Assembly (NCBI GenBank): GCA_937920335.1
Contig: CALGUT010000271.1
Location: 1-5,465 of the forward strand
Direction of reading: 5' to 3'
Source: an uncultured Opitutales bacterium
GTDB taxonomy: Bacteria; Verrucomicrobiota; Verrucomicrobiia; Opitutales; UBA2995
DNA length: 5,465 nt
Under the pieces are notes generated by a model. The model did no database searches. It was not told the origin of the DNA and saw only the letters and a program-made list of their open reading frames with translations. The translations under genes and the position numbers were made by a program. Positions 1 through 5,465 of the stretch are shown piece after piece. Numbering within the stretch: position 1 is the stretch's first letter; each line of letters starts with the position of its first letter.

Positions 1-116
1 AGCTCGGGCCCGATTGCCTGAATGAGTATTTGTTGGGAACCCTCGTTTATAACGAATCCTCCTATTAAGACGTCTTCTCCGGTTCCAACGTTTCCCCGGG
101 TGGATAGGTTGATCAG
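1..116 (-). other. C-terminal 'RGxVGTG' accessory domain of the GH88 protein (incomplete)
   Basis: Residues 404-441 of the GH88 protein carry LINLSTRGNVGTG, then VLIGGFVI and ILIQAIGP. This lies beyond the normal end of a GH88 barrel (about 370-380 residues in characterised enzymes). I recall similar segments at the C termini of many exported Verrucomicrobiota proteins; their function is not established as far as I know. The alternating hydrophobic pattern suggests beta strands. A surface-attachment or protein-protein role would be guesswork. The domain continues past the left edge, so neither its length nor any sorting signal after it can be seen. Confidence 0.6.
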
Positions 117-1325
117 TTTACCAGCGCTCGTATCAACTGGAAACATTTCTAGATAACGCAATCCTGCTTCGACGAAAAAGAAATCAGCAAAGATGGCGGC
201 TACTTCGGGGCGGCTCCATTTTTCAGAAGCTTTTCTAAGTATTGACTGGTATCCGGTTCCTTGTGACAGATAGTCAGATCCACTCAGTGAGGTGAGGATG
301 TCGCTAGCTGCCTTCAGGTACTTCTCGTTTTCTGTAAGATCGTAAAGCTCAAGAGCTGCTGAAGCTACGATGGCTGCTGCAGAGGAATCCCTTGGGTTGT
401 TTGAGTCAATAGGCGCATCAAAATCAGAATAGGGAATAGCGTCTGAGCTTTGTGCATCCGTTGCCGTTGTAAAATAGTCGAAGCATAACTCAGCTCGCTC
501 CAGCATGCGGTCCAGTTGCGTATAGCGATACACCATTGTATACCCATACACTGCCCATGCTTGACCTCTGGACCAGGTGGAATCGGTCGTCCACCCTTGA
601 TGGGTGCGCTTGGAGGCGACCGTTCCGTCAAGGTTGTAAGAAACAACGTGGTAGGTGCTGCCGTTTTCGCGCACGTTATTTTCCCAGGTTATGTCGGCGT
701 GGGAGATAGCTGCGTCAATGTAGCTCTGATTGGAATCGAGATAACCGATGTAGAGCGGTAGTTCCAGGTTCATCATTTGATCAATGTTTACTTCGAAAGG
801 CAAATCGGTCGTATTACTGGAACCACCAGGCCAGGATCTATAACAGCCAATGACGGGTTGGTATCTTTGATTATAAAGGGTGGCGGCGCCAGTTCTCATT
901 GTATCAAGGTAGTCCTGGTTTTCTTCTCCTGTTAGAAGGTAGCCCAATCCAAAACTATCGAAAATCTGAAATCCGGTATCATTGTCTGACGCGGTAGCAC
1001 GGCTCTTTACACCCTCTGTCCACAGTTCCGCCCGTTCCATCCAGACAATTTCGCCGGTGTGTTGGTAGAGATACCAAAATAGCCCCGGTACGAATCCGCT
1101 ACACCAGGTGCTATTGTTCTTTATGTTCCAGACGCCTGCGGTATTCGAATAGTCAACGAACTGATCTCTGCCAGTTAGTATATCCTCGGCTAAGTGCTTC
1201 GCCTGACTCGCGCTGAACTGAAGGGCCTCTTCTAGTTTCCAAGCAAGCTCGTCATTTGCCGCAAGGGAAGAGCCCATCAATAGAGCAATTATCCACGTTA
1301 GTTTACGACCTGCATATAACCTCAT
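1..1325 (-). CDS. Secreted GH88 unsaturated glucuronyl hydrolase, C terminus cut by window edge
   Basis: The frame stays open for 441 codons from ATG 1325 to the left edge, so the stop lies outside. Residues 1-22 look like a Sec signal peptide (MRLYAGRK, then a hydrophobic stretch, cleavage near SLA|AN). Residues about 24-393 form a GH88 (alpha/alpha)6-barrel. Landmarks are TWCSGFVPGLFW at 73-84, NDTGFQIF at 115-122, NIDQMMNLELP at 180-190, HQGW at 242-245, WSRGQAW at 251-257 and a YSDFDAP...RDSSAAAIVAS block at 299-322. By motif position, D116 and D182 match the two key aspartates of Bacillus unsaturated glucuronyl hydrolase (D88 and D149); H226, Q243, W251 and R253 also fall at matching spacings. 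The usual His before the first Asp is Asn115. Family members hydrate and release 4,5-unsaturated uronate from oligosaccharides made by polysaccharide lyases, which fits the lyase gene just upstream. Residues 404-441 start a separate C-terminal domain. AGAAGG lies 5 nt before the ATG, supporting this start. GH105 is the closest alternative, but these motifs fit GH88 better. Confidence 0.9.
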   Translation of the reverse strand, partial: MRLYAGRKLTWIIALLMGSSLAANDELAWKLEEALQFSASQAKHLAEDILTGRDQFVDYSNTAGVWNIKNNSTWCSGFVPGLFWYLYQHTGEIVWMERAELWTEGVKSRATASDNDTGFQIFDSFGLGYLLTGEENQDYLDTMRTGAATLYNQRYQPVIGCYRSWPGGSSNTTDLPFEVNIDQMMNLELPLYIGYLDSNQSYIDAAISHADITWENNVRENGSTYHVVSYNLDGTVASKRTHQGWTTDSTWSRGQAWAVYGYTMVYRYTQLDRMLERAELCFDYFTTATDAQSSDAIPYSDFDAPIDSNNPRDSSAAAIVASAALELYDLTENEKYLKAASDILTSLSGSDYLSQGTGYQSILRKASEKWSRPEVAAIFADFFFVEAGLRYLEMFPVDTSAGKLINLSTRGNVGTGEDVLIGGFVINEGSQQILIQAIGPE

Positions 1326-1348
1326 TCCAACCTTCTCTATAAGGAGGA
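1326..1348 (-). promoter_or_regulatory. GH88 ribosome binding site, possibly masked by a small hairpin
   Basis: On the minus strand the Shine-Dalgarno-like AGAAGG (1336-1331) sits 5 nt before the GH88 ATG at 1325. The same bases can pair with an upstream CCTT: CCTT (1344-1341) with AAGG (1334-1331) around a 6-nt loop, extended by TCC (1348-1346) with GGA (1328-1326) across a 1x2 internal loop. Seven pairs with an internal loop is a weak structure. It could damp translation of GH88 relative to the upstream lyase, but it could also be chance. This is the only one of the four genes with a recognisable Shine-Dalgarno sequence at good spacing. Confidence 0.4.
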
Positions 1349-1375
1349 TATAATGGTGATCCTATCGACTAGCAA
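1347..1375 (-). promoter_or_regulatory. Weak candidate sigma-70-type promoter for the GH88 gene
   Basis: In the 75-nt gap after the lyase stop, the minus strand has TTGCTA (1375-1370) and TATATC (1352-1347) separated by 17 nt. Each hexamer matches 4 of 6 bases of the classical -35/-10 consensus. Transcription would start close to the GH88 ribosome binding site. The match is poor enough to arise by chance, and the gap may simply be an operon-internal spacer. No terminator-like hairpin with a T-run separates the lyase and GH88 genes. Confidence 0.2.
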
Positions 1376-1400
1376 AAGTGAATCGGACTAATTAGTGAAC

Positions 1401-3827
1401 CTAATTCAGTAGATAATTGCCACTCTCAACTAACTCTATTTCTACCGTTGAACCTACGACGTTAAACGGCACCTGTGTGCCCCCTTTGGTAATCGAGCTT
1501 ACCGGTTTCCTGGTGTGTAGAGAAATTCGAGTTGGGCTTTCTAGCTCGATTCCCAGTTCGATTGTTGAATCCATCTTGAGTGCGAAGGATACCCGTTTAT
1601 CGGATTGTAGTAATGCGGTCCCTTCCCAGACAAACTGTTTTATGGATTGTCCGGCTGCAGCCGTTAGCGTTTCTGACTCCTGCCGTACCCAGGCGAAGTC
1701 TCCATCGAAGCTGATTCCGGCCTTCGAACTCTTTTTCTCGGTATGAGATTTTAGAAAGATGTCCGTTTTGTCACCGCTTACGATCTTGGCGCCTAACAGT
1801 TTCTCGGTGGAAAAGTCCTCAATAACAGGCGCCTCTTCATCTGCGGCCAAGGGGTAGAGTATTTGTCCGAACAAGGCTTCGTGTCCGGCCTTCGTTGTTC
1901 TTAAGGTCGGGAACTGGGCGTAATCAGCCTTGATATAAGTGCTTTCTCCATCGGAAATCTGAATCTCGGATCCGGGTGCCAGTTGATAACTCACGAGCTT
2001 GGAAGCATCGCCGTATCGGTCATTTTTATACGACCATATATATGTCTTGTCGTTTTGTTCGACCGTGCTGCGTCCCCCGTGAAAGTAGACATCAAACTTA
2101 CCATCCAGTTTTTCTCCATTGAGCACCTGTCCTTTTACTTCATCTAGGACGAGGAAATACTCGCCCTGTATGGCGGCAATGGAGCGCTTGGCGTGTCCTA
2201 GCTCGTTCCCCAGATACCTGCGGAAGGGTGCGGTTTTCTTTTCGAAATCAAAGAAGGAAGTATTCAGCCGATCTTCGGAGGGGTTGACCTGGTTCTCCAC
2301 AAAATCGCCGAGCGGAATGTCATCAAAGGTGATGGTATTGTGGGCTTGAGGCCTTCGGTAGTAGGTGTAGCGAATATCTTCTCCGTAGCTGGATCGTGTG
2401 TACCCGCTATCTGATGCCATCATCTGGTTCTTCGCATATAGAATAAAGCTAAGCGTGTCGCTGTGATCATGGTTATCCGCTTGAGGCACACTGTGAAAGA
2501 GTAGGTAGGTTTGTTCAGAGTCGGCTGTGTGCAGCCAACTATCTCTGAAGTATGTTTGTCCGCCCTCCATGAAAATGGTAGGGTCTGCTGTGGGCGCTGA
2601 AGCGCGAATCGATGGATCGTAGGTGATGAGTTCGTAGAGTTCTTTAGGATAGTCCCAAGTAGCACCTGTGTAGTTATATCCACTGATTGCTTCGACCTCT
2701 CGATAGGGCTGGTAGTCGGTTGTCTTAAAGTTCCATTGGAGCACTTCTGAAAAAGGAATATCCGGTGCAAGATATGACCGATGGTCCTGGTAAGCGTTTG
2801 CTACCATCTGAGTCGGAACTGGGCGGAGAAATGAATCCTCAACATTCATGATCCAGCCTTTGGCGTTTCTGCCAATAATACCCCATTCGAAGGTCTCCTT
2901 GAAATCTTCAAAGTAATCGACTCCGGACACATTCTTGTAGTGGTAAAGAAACGGCACATAATTCAACCACGAGAAAATATAGTACATGCCTCCCTCACGG
3001 TATATGCCATCAGCACTGAAGTGATAATGGGTATTCTTATTAGCCGCTTCCATGGCGTTTCTAAACCAATCCGGTGCGTCGGGTTCGTCGGATAGGGCCA
3101 GGGCGAAGGCCGCTAATCCCCAGGCTGGTTTGGATAGGTGATTGTGAGGACCGCTTGCCCAGGACGTGAGATTCTCGTGGGTGTATTCGGCTTCTTTTAT
3201 CAGGCGCTCACGAATCAGAGCGTCCTCTTGCTGGGTGAGGAATGGTTGCACAAAATCGTAGGCCGCGCATATCGATTGAGACCAAATACCCCGGTAGATT
3301 TCGTCGACCGATTTGTCGACACCGGAACCAGTGGGATCCAGTCCGTAGATGGGACCGTCGTAGGCGCGAAGCAGGGCTGCTTTAGCTCGATCGATGTAGC
3401 GTTTTTTTTCTGCTTCATCGTCGGTCATCCAGGCCATAAATCCCGCGTAGAGGGGGATTTGGGTCATCTCACCGTAGTATTTGTGAATGCGCTTATTGTT
3501 GGCACTGGCCAATTCCGGAATCCAAAGCTCTTCGTCAGGGATGACTTCGGGGAATGGTGAATCGAGTAGCGGATGATCCTTTACCTTGGTCCAAAAATCC
3601 TTGATGGCTTCATCGTCATTCAGCGAATTCTTGAAGGCCGTCAGACCGGTTTCATTGAACCACATGGACGGATGTATTTCCTGTTCCGGCAATACTGGTT
3701 GGGTATCGACTTTGAATCCTGAATAGGATTCCCAGTTGGCTCCCAGGAAGTCTTTACCTGCCTGTAGTAGGGGCGCTATTAACGTAAGGATGCCGAGGGC
3801 AATGACGCAGTGGATCTTTGAGGCCAT
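1401..3827 (-). CDS. Secreted heparinase II/III-family polysaccharide lyase
   Basis: 808 residues from ATG 3827; a TTG directly before it is in frame but a less likely start. Residues 1-23 form a Sec signal peptide (MASKIHC, a long hydrophobic core, cleavage near LQA|GK), so the enzyme acts in the periplasm or outside. Residues about 50-400 fit the alpha/alpha toroid: HNHLSKPAWGLAAFALAL at 228-245 and DGIYREGGMYY at 273-283. Residues about 415-670 fit the heparinase II/III beta-sandwich: NHDHSDTLSF at 452-461, DSGY at 473-476 and RRPQAHNTITFDD at 491-503. The rest is beta-rich. In related lyases an Asn-His pair, a Tyr and a sandwich-domain His carry out charge neutralisation and beta-elimination; N229-H230, Y282 or Y283, and H453 or H455 are the counterparts, so the enzyme should be active. 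Families of this fold cut alginate, heparin/heparan, chondroitin, hyaluronan or other uronates; I cannot choose a PL family by eye. The adjacent GH88 favours a glucuronate- or iduronate-containing substrate over alginate. The start lies 5 nt after the SDR stop with no Shine-Dalgarno, suggesting translational coupling. Confidence 0.88.
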   Translation of the reverse strand: MASKIHCVIALGILTLIAPLLQAGKDFLGANWESYSGFKVDTQPVLPEQEIHPSMWFNETGLTAFKNSLNDDEAIKDFWTKVKDHPLLDSPFPEVIPDEELWIPELASANNKRIHKYYGEMTQIPLYAGFMAWMTDDEAEKKRYIDRAKAALLRAYDGPIYGLDPTGSGVDKSVDEIYRGIWSQSICAAYDFVQPFLTQQEDALIRERLIKEAEYTHENLTSWASGPHNHLSKPAWGLAAFALALSDEPDAPDWFRNAMEAANKNTHYHFSADGIYREGGMYYIFSWLNYVPFLYHYKNVSGVDYFEDFKETFEWGIIGRNAKGWIMNVEDSFLRPVPTQMVANAYQDHRSYLAPDIPFSEVLQWNFKTTDYQPYREVEAISGYNYTGATWDYPKELYELITYDPSIRASAPTADPTIFMEGGQTYFRDSWLHTADSEQTYLLFHSVPQADNHDHSDTLSFILYAKNQMMASDSGYTRSSYGEDIRYTYYRRPQAHNTITFDDIPLGDFVENQVNPSEDRLNTSFFDFEKKTAPFRRYLGNELGHAKRSIAAIQGEYFLVLDEVKGQVLNGEKLDGKFDVYFHGGRSTVEQNDKTYIWSYKNDRYGDASKLVSYQLAPGSEIQISDGESTYIKADYAQFPTLRTTKAGHEALFGQILYPLAADEEAPVIEDFSTEKLLGAKIVSGDKTDIFLKSHTEKKSSKAGISFDGDFAWVRQESETLTAAAGQSIKQFVWEGTALLQSDKRVSFALKMDSTIELGIELESPTRISLHTRKPVSSITKGGTQVPFNVVGSTVEIELVESGNYLLN

Positions 3828-3832
3828 CAAGA

Positions 3833-4597
3833 CTATGCTGAATAGACACCGCCGTTGATATCGATAGTTGCCCCTGTGATGAATCCGTCGTATTCGGAGG
3901 CCAGGTATGCCACTGCGCGGGCAACATCATCAGGGTTGCCTGCGCGGCCTAAAGGAATTCCGGCAATCGTATCATTCGCGGATTGCTCGGACGTGTGGGT
4001 ATTGTGAAAGGAGGTTCCAAGGATGAGACCCGGTGCGACGGCGTTTACGCGGGTGCCTTGGGGGGCGAGTTCTACCGCGAGTGCCCGAGTGAAAGTGAGT
4101 ATGGCTCCCTTGGACGTCGCATAAGCCAGTGAGCCGGGGTGACCCCCTTTGCGGCCTGCCAGGGACGCGAGATTCACGATGCTGCTTGCTCCTGCTTTTT
4201 CGAGATGAGGGGCTGCTGCCTGGCTCACGTAGAGCATTGAGCTTAGATTGATATCGAGCACTTTTTTCCAAAAGGCATCATCGATTTCTCCGAGCCATTT
4301 GCGGTCTACCAAGGAGCCGGCGTTGTTGATGAGTATGTCGAGTCCTCCCAGTTTGGAAACGGCTTCCTCAACACTCGCTTTGGCCTTCGTAGCATCTGTG
4401 AGATCGCCTGCTACTGTGAAAGCCGTCTGGCCTGCCTCATTGGCTTCCGCCGCAATCTTTTCCGCGTTCTCGGAGCTGGAAAAAAAGTGGATGGCCACCT
4501 TTGCTCCAGCATCAAGAAATGCCTTTGAAATGGCTTCCCCGATACCTTGGGCACCAGCTGTTATGAGTACACGTTTACCTTCGAGTTTGTTTGTCAT
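3833..4597 (-). CDS. SDR-family NAD(P)-dependent oxidoreductase, possible KduD/DehR-type ketouronate reductase
   Basis: 254 residues, the usual length of a classical SDR, with a Rossmann fold and no signal peptide. Visible motifs: cofactor loop TAGAQGIG at 13-20 (the first Gly of TGxxxGxG is Ala), D65 after the third strand, NNAG at 91-94, N117, S145 and the YATSK box with Y159 and K163, then PG at 189-190. The catalytic Asn-Ser-Tyr-Lys tetrad is complete. The C-terminal part (LGRAGNPDDVARAVAYLAS, then TGATIDINGG) is typical of FabG-like and sugar-dehydrogenase SDRs. The family reduces or oxidises alcohol/ketone pairs with NAD(P)H. Next to a lyase and GH88, reduction of 4-deoxy-5-ketouronate or of 2,5-diketo-3-deoxygluconate to 2-keto-3-deoxygluconate is the best guess, but sequence alone does not prove the substrate. 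ATG 4597 is preferred because the Rossmann fold begins just after it; a GTG at 4687 would add 30 non-conserved residues overlapping the upstream gene. The gap to that gene is 11 nt. Confidence 0.88.
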   Translation of the reverse strand: MTNKLEGKRVLITAGAQGIGEAISKAFLDAGAKVAIHFFSSSENAEKIAAEANEAGQTAFTVAGDLTDATKAKASVEEAVSKLGGLDILINNAGSLVDRKWLGEIDDAFWKKVLDINLSSMLYVSQAAAPHLEKAGASSIVNLASLAGRKGGHPGSLAYATSKGAILTFTRALAVELAPQGTRVNAVAPGLILGTSFHNTHTSEQSANDTIAGIPLGRAGNPDDVARAVAYLASEYDGFITGATIDINGGVYSA

Positions 4598-4608
4598 AAT
4601 AATGGGTT

Positions 4609-5442
4609 CTAAAACCAGTTGAGTTGCTTCGCTTGTTGAAGTGCCTCTCTCATCTCTCCCAGATAAGGGTGCCACATTCTTTCCCACTCAATGCTGACAT
4701 GGCCGCAGTAGTCTTGGCTCTGTAAGAGTTCCAAGGTTTCGTCTAACGGAAATTCACCAGAACCCAAATCTGTATAAGTAAACGGATGCCTCGCGGAGGG
4801 CTCTGAAATACTGTCTTTGATGTGAACATTGCAGACGTTGGATTTTACAGCATCCCAACTCGTGGGTATCGGATCGCCGCATTTTTTCCAGGTATGGTGA
4901 GTATCCCAAATAATATTTAGTTCAGGGTACGACTTTAGAATGCGCTCGATTGCGGAATGTCTGACCAAAGCGTCGTGGGTTTCGATACCCATGTCGGCTT
5001 TCCATCCGGCTCGTGATTTCTCCTCTATCCACCAGTCGAGCGTATCTGCGGCTTGAGCAAACGTTTCGTCGGTTAGTCCAACCGGCACGGTGCCTCCATC
5101 AAAAACACGAATGATGGGAGTTCCGATCGCGTCCGCCCATGGGAGGAAGGCGAGAAACTCCTGACGGTCTTTCGCTTCATTTCCGATCAATTTCAGGGAC
5201 GAATCGAGAGAACAGATGTGAATATTCTGATCCTTCAAATAGGTGGACAAGGATTCGGGTGATCCGAAACGTTCTTCAAACAGGTTGGGTAGGTCGACCC
5301 GTTGTTCTGTCGACCGTAGTTCGATGTTCGAAATGCCGAACTCTCGGGCCAGGGCACAGATGCCATCGAGGTCCAGTTCGGGGCAGCCAAGGGTAGAGAA
5401 TGCCCATTTAAATGTTGAGAAGCGAGGTGCTAGGGTAGTCAT
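4609..5442 (-). CDS. Sugar phosphate isomerase/epimerase-like TIM-barrel protein (xylose isomerase-like)
   Basis: 277 residues, the normal size for the AP endonuclease 2/xylose isomerase-like TIM-barrel family, with no signal peptide, so cytoplasmic. The strand-end residues that bind the divalent metal in this family are visible: MGIETHD (E154, H156), IIWDTHHTW (D180, H182, H183), NVHIKDS (H207, K209) and VSIEWERMWHP (E252). IELRS (E41) near the N terminus and LGSGEFPL at 226-233 are also typical. Known members isomerise or epimerise sugars and keto-sugars, or dehydrate inosose (IolE), and the family is often mislabelled, so the substrate is open. As first gene of a uronate-polymer operon it may isomerise the 4-deoxy-5-ketouronate formed after GH88 action, the job done elsewhere by KduI. 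ATG 5442 gives a natural N terminus, but no Shine-Dalgarno is visible in the 23 A/T-rich bases before it. The operon promoter must lie at or beyond the right edge. Confidence 0.87.
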   Translation of the reverse strand: MTTLAPRFSTFKWAFSTLGCPELDLDGICALAREFGISNIELRSTEQRVDLPNLFEERFGSPESLSTYLKDQNIHICSLDSSLKLIGNEAKDRQEFLAFLPWADAIGTPIIRVFDGGTVPVGLTDETFAQAADTLDWWIEEKSRAGWKADMGIETHDALVRHSAIERILKSYPELNIIWDTHHTWKKCGDPIPTSWDAVKSNVCNVHIKDSISEPSARHPFTYTDLGSGEFPLDETLELLQSQDYCGHVSIEWERMWHPYLGEMREALQQAKQLNWF

Positions 5443-5465
5443 GGTTTTAATGGTTTATAAATATA

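Noticed and set aside
516..761. Plus-strand open frame of 81 codons inside the GH88 gene.
   Set aside because: It lies wholly opposite a gene with clear family motifs, has no recognisable domain, and is an antisense shadow.
1353..1391. Plus-strand micro-ORF of 12 codons (ATG 1353, TAA ending 1391) behind a perfect AAGGAGG at 1341-1347.
   Set aside because: The ribosome binding site is striking, but the peptide is tiny and has no recognisable features, and the purine run is explained equally well as the complement of the GH88 leader. Conservation in related genomes would be needed to revive it.
1387..1396. Perfect 10-bp palindrome ACTAATTAGT just after the lyase stop.
   Set aside because: It is short and A/T-rich, has no second copy nearby and no T-run, so it is neither a convincing operator nor a terminator.
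2420..2770. Minus-strand open frame of 116 codons in another frame of the lyase gene.
   Set aside because: It lies out of frame within the intact lyase coding sequence and shows no features of its own; no frameshift is needed to explain the lyase.
3138..3560. Plus-strand open frame of 140 codons opposite the N-terminal part of the lyase.
   Set aside because: Its translation has no domain-like pattern, and the opposite strand encodes the lyase toroid with conserved motifs.
3828..3830. TTG at 3830 as start of the lyase.
   Set aside because: An ATG follows directly, and the signal peptide is intact from it; the TTG adds only one residue.
4248..4622. Plus-strand open frame of 124 codons opposite the SDR gene.
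   Set aside because: Ser/Ala-rich composition is typical of an antisense reading of an Ala-rich protein, and the SDR on the other strand is unambiguous.
4598..4687. Longer SDR start at GTG 4687.
   Set aside because: It would overlap the isomerase gene by 79 bases and add 30 residues with no SDR similarity before the Rossmann fold; ATG 4597 gives the standard length.

Overview
The window holds four genes, all on the minus strand and closely packed, in the order sugar-phosphate isomerase-like protein, short-chain dehydrogenase/reductase (SDR), secreted heparinase II/III-type polysaccharide lyase, and secreted family GH88 unsaturated glucuronyl hydrolase. The last gene runs off the left edge. 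Gaps between genes are 11, 5 and 75 nt, so the set reads as one operon transcribed from right to left. No RNA gene, mobile element, CRISPR array or large repeat was found, and no stretch over 300 bases lacks a gene.

Organism: most likely a polysaccharide-degrading member of the Verrucomicrobiota, possibly Opitutae/Puniceicoccales-like. The best single clue is the C-terminal segment of the GH88 protein, with the LINLSTRGNVGTG...VLIGGFVI...ILIQAIGP pattern. I recall this as a recurrent tail on exported proteins of Verrucomicrobiota and, less often, Planctomycetota. The GC content looks intermediate and three of the four genes lack a clear Shine-Dalgarno sequence, which fits but does not prove this. 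The assignment is an inference.

Layout: 5442-4609 isomerase/epimerase-like TIM barrel (cytoplasmic); 4597-3833 SDR (cytoplasmic); 3827-1401 polysaccharide lyase (exported); 1400-1326 intergenic leader with a possible weak promoter and a hairpin over the GH88 ribosome binding site; 1325-1 GH88 hydrolase (exported, incomplete at its C terminus).

How they fit together: the lyase would cut a uronic-acid-containing polymer by beta-elimination, leaving 4,5-unsaturated uronates at the new ends. GH88 would remove these unsaturated uronates, which rearrange to a 4-deoxy-5-keto-hexuronate. After uptake, by a transporter not in this window, the isomerase-like protein and the SDR could replace the usual KduI/KduD pair on the way to 2-keto-3-deoxygluconate. 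The lyase and hydrolase roles are well supported by motifs. The exact polymer, and the roles of the two cytoplasmic enzymes, are inferred from context only.
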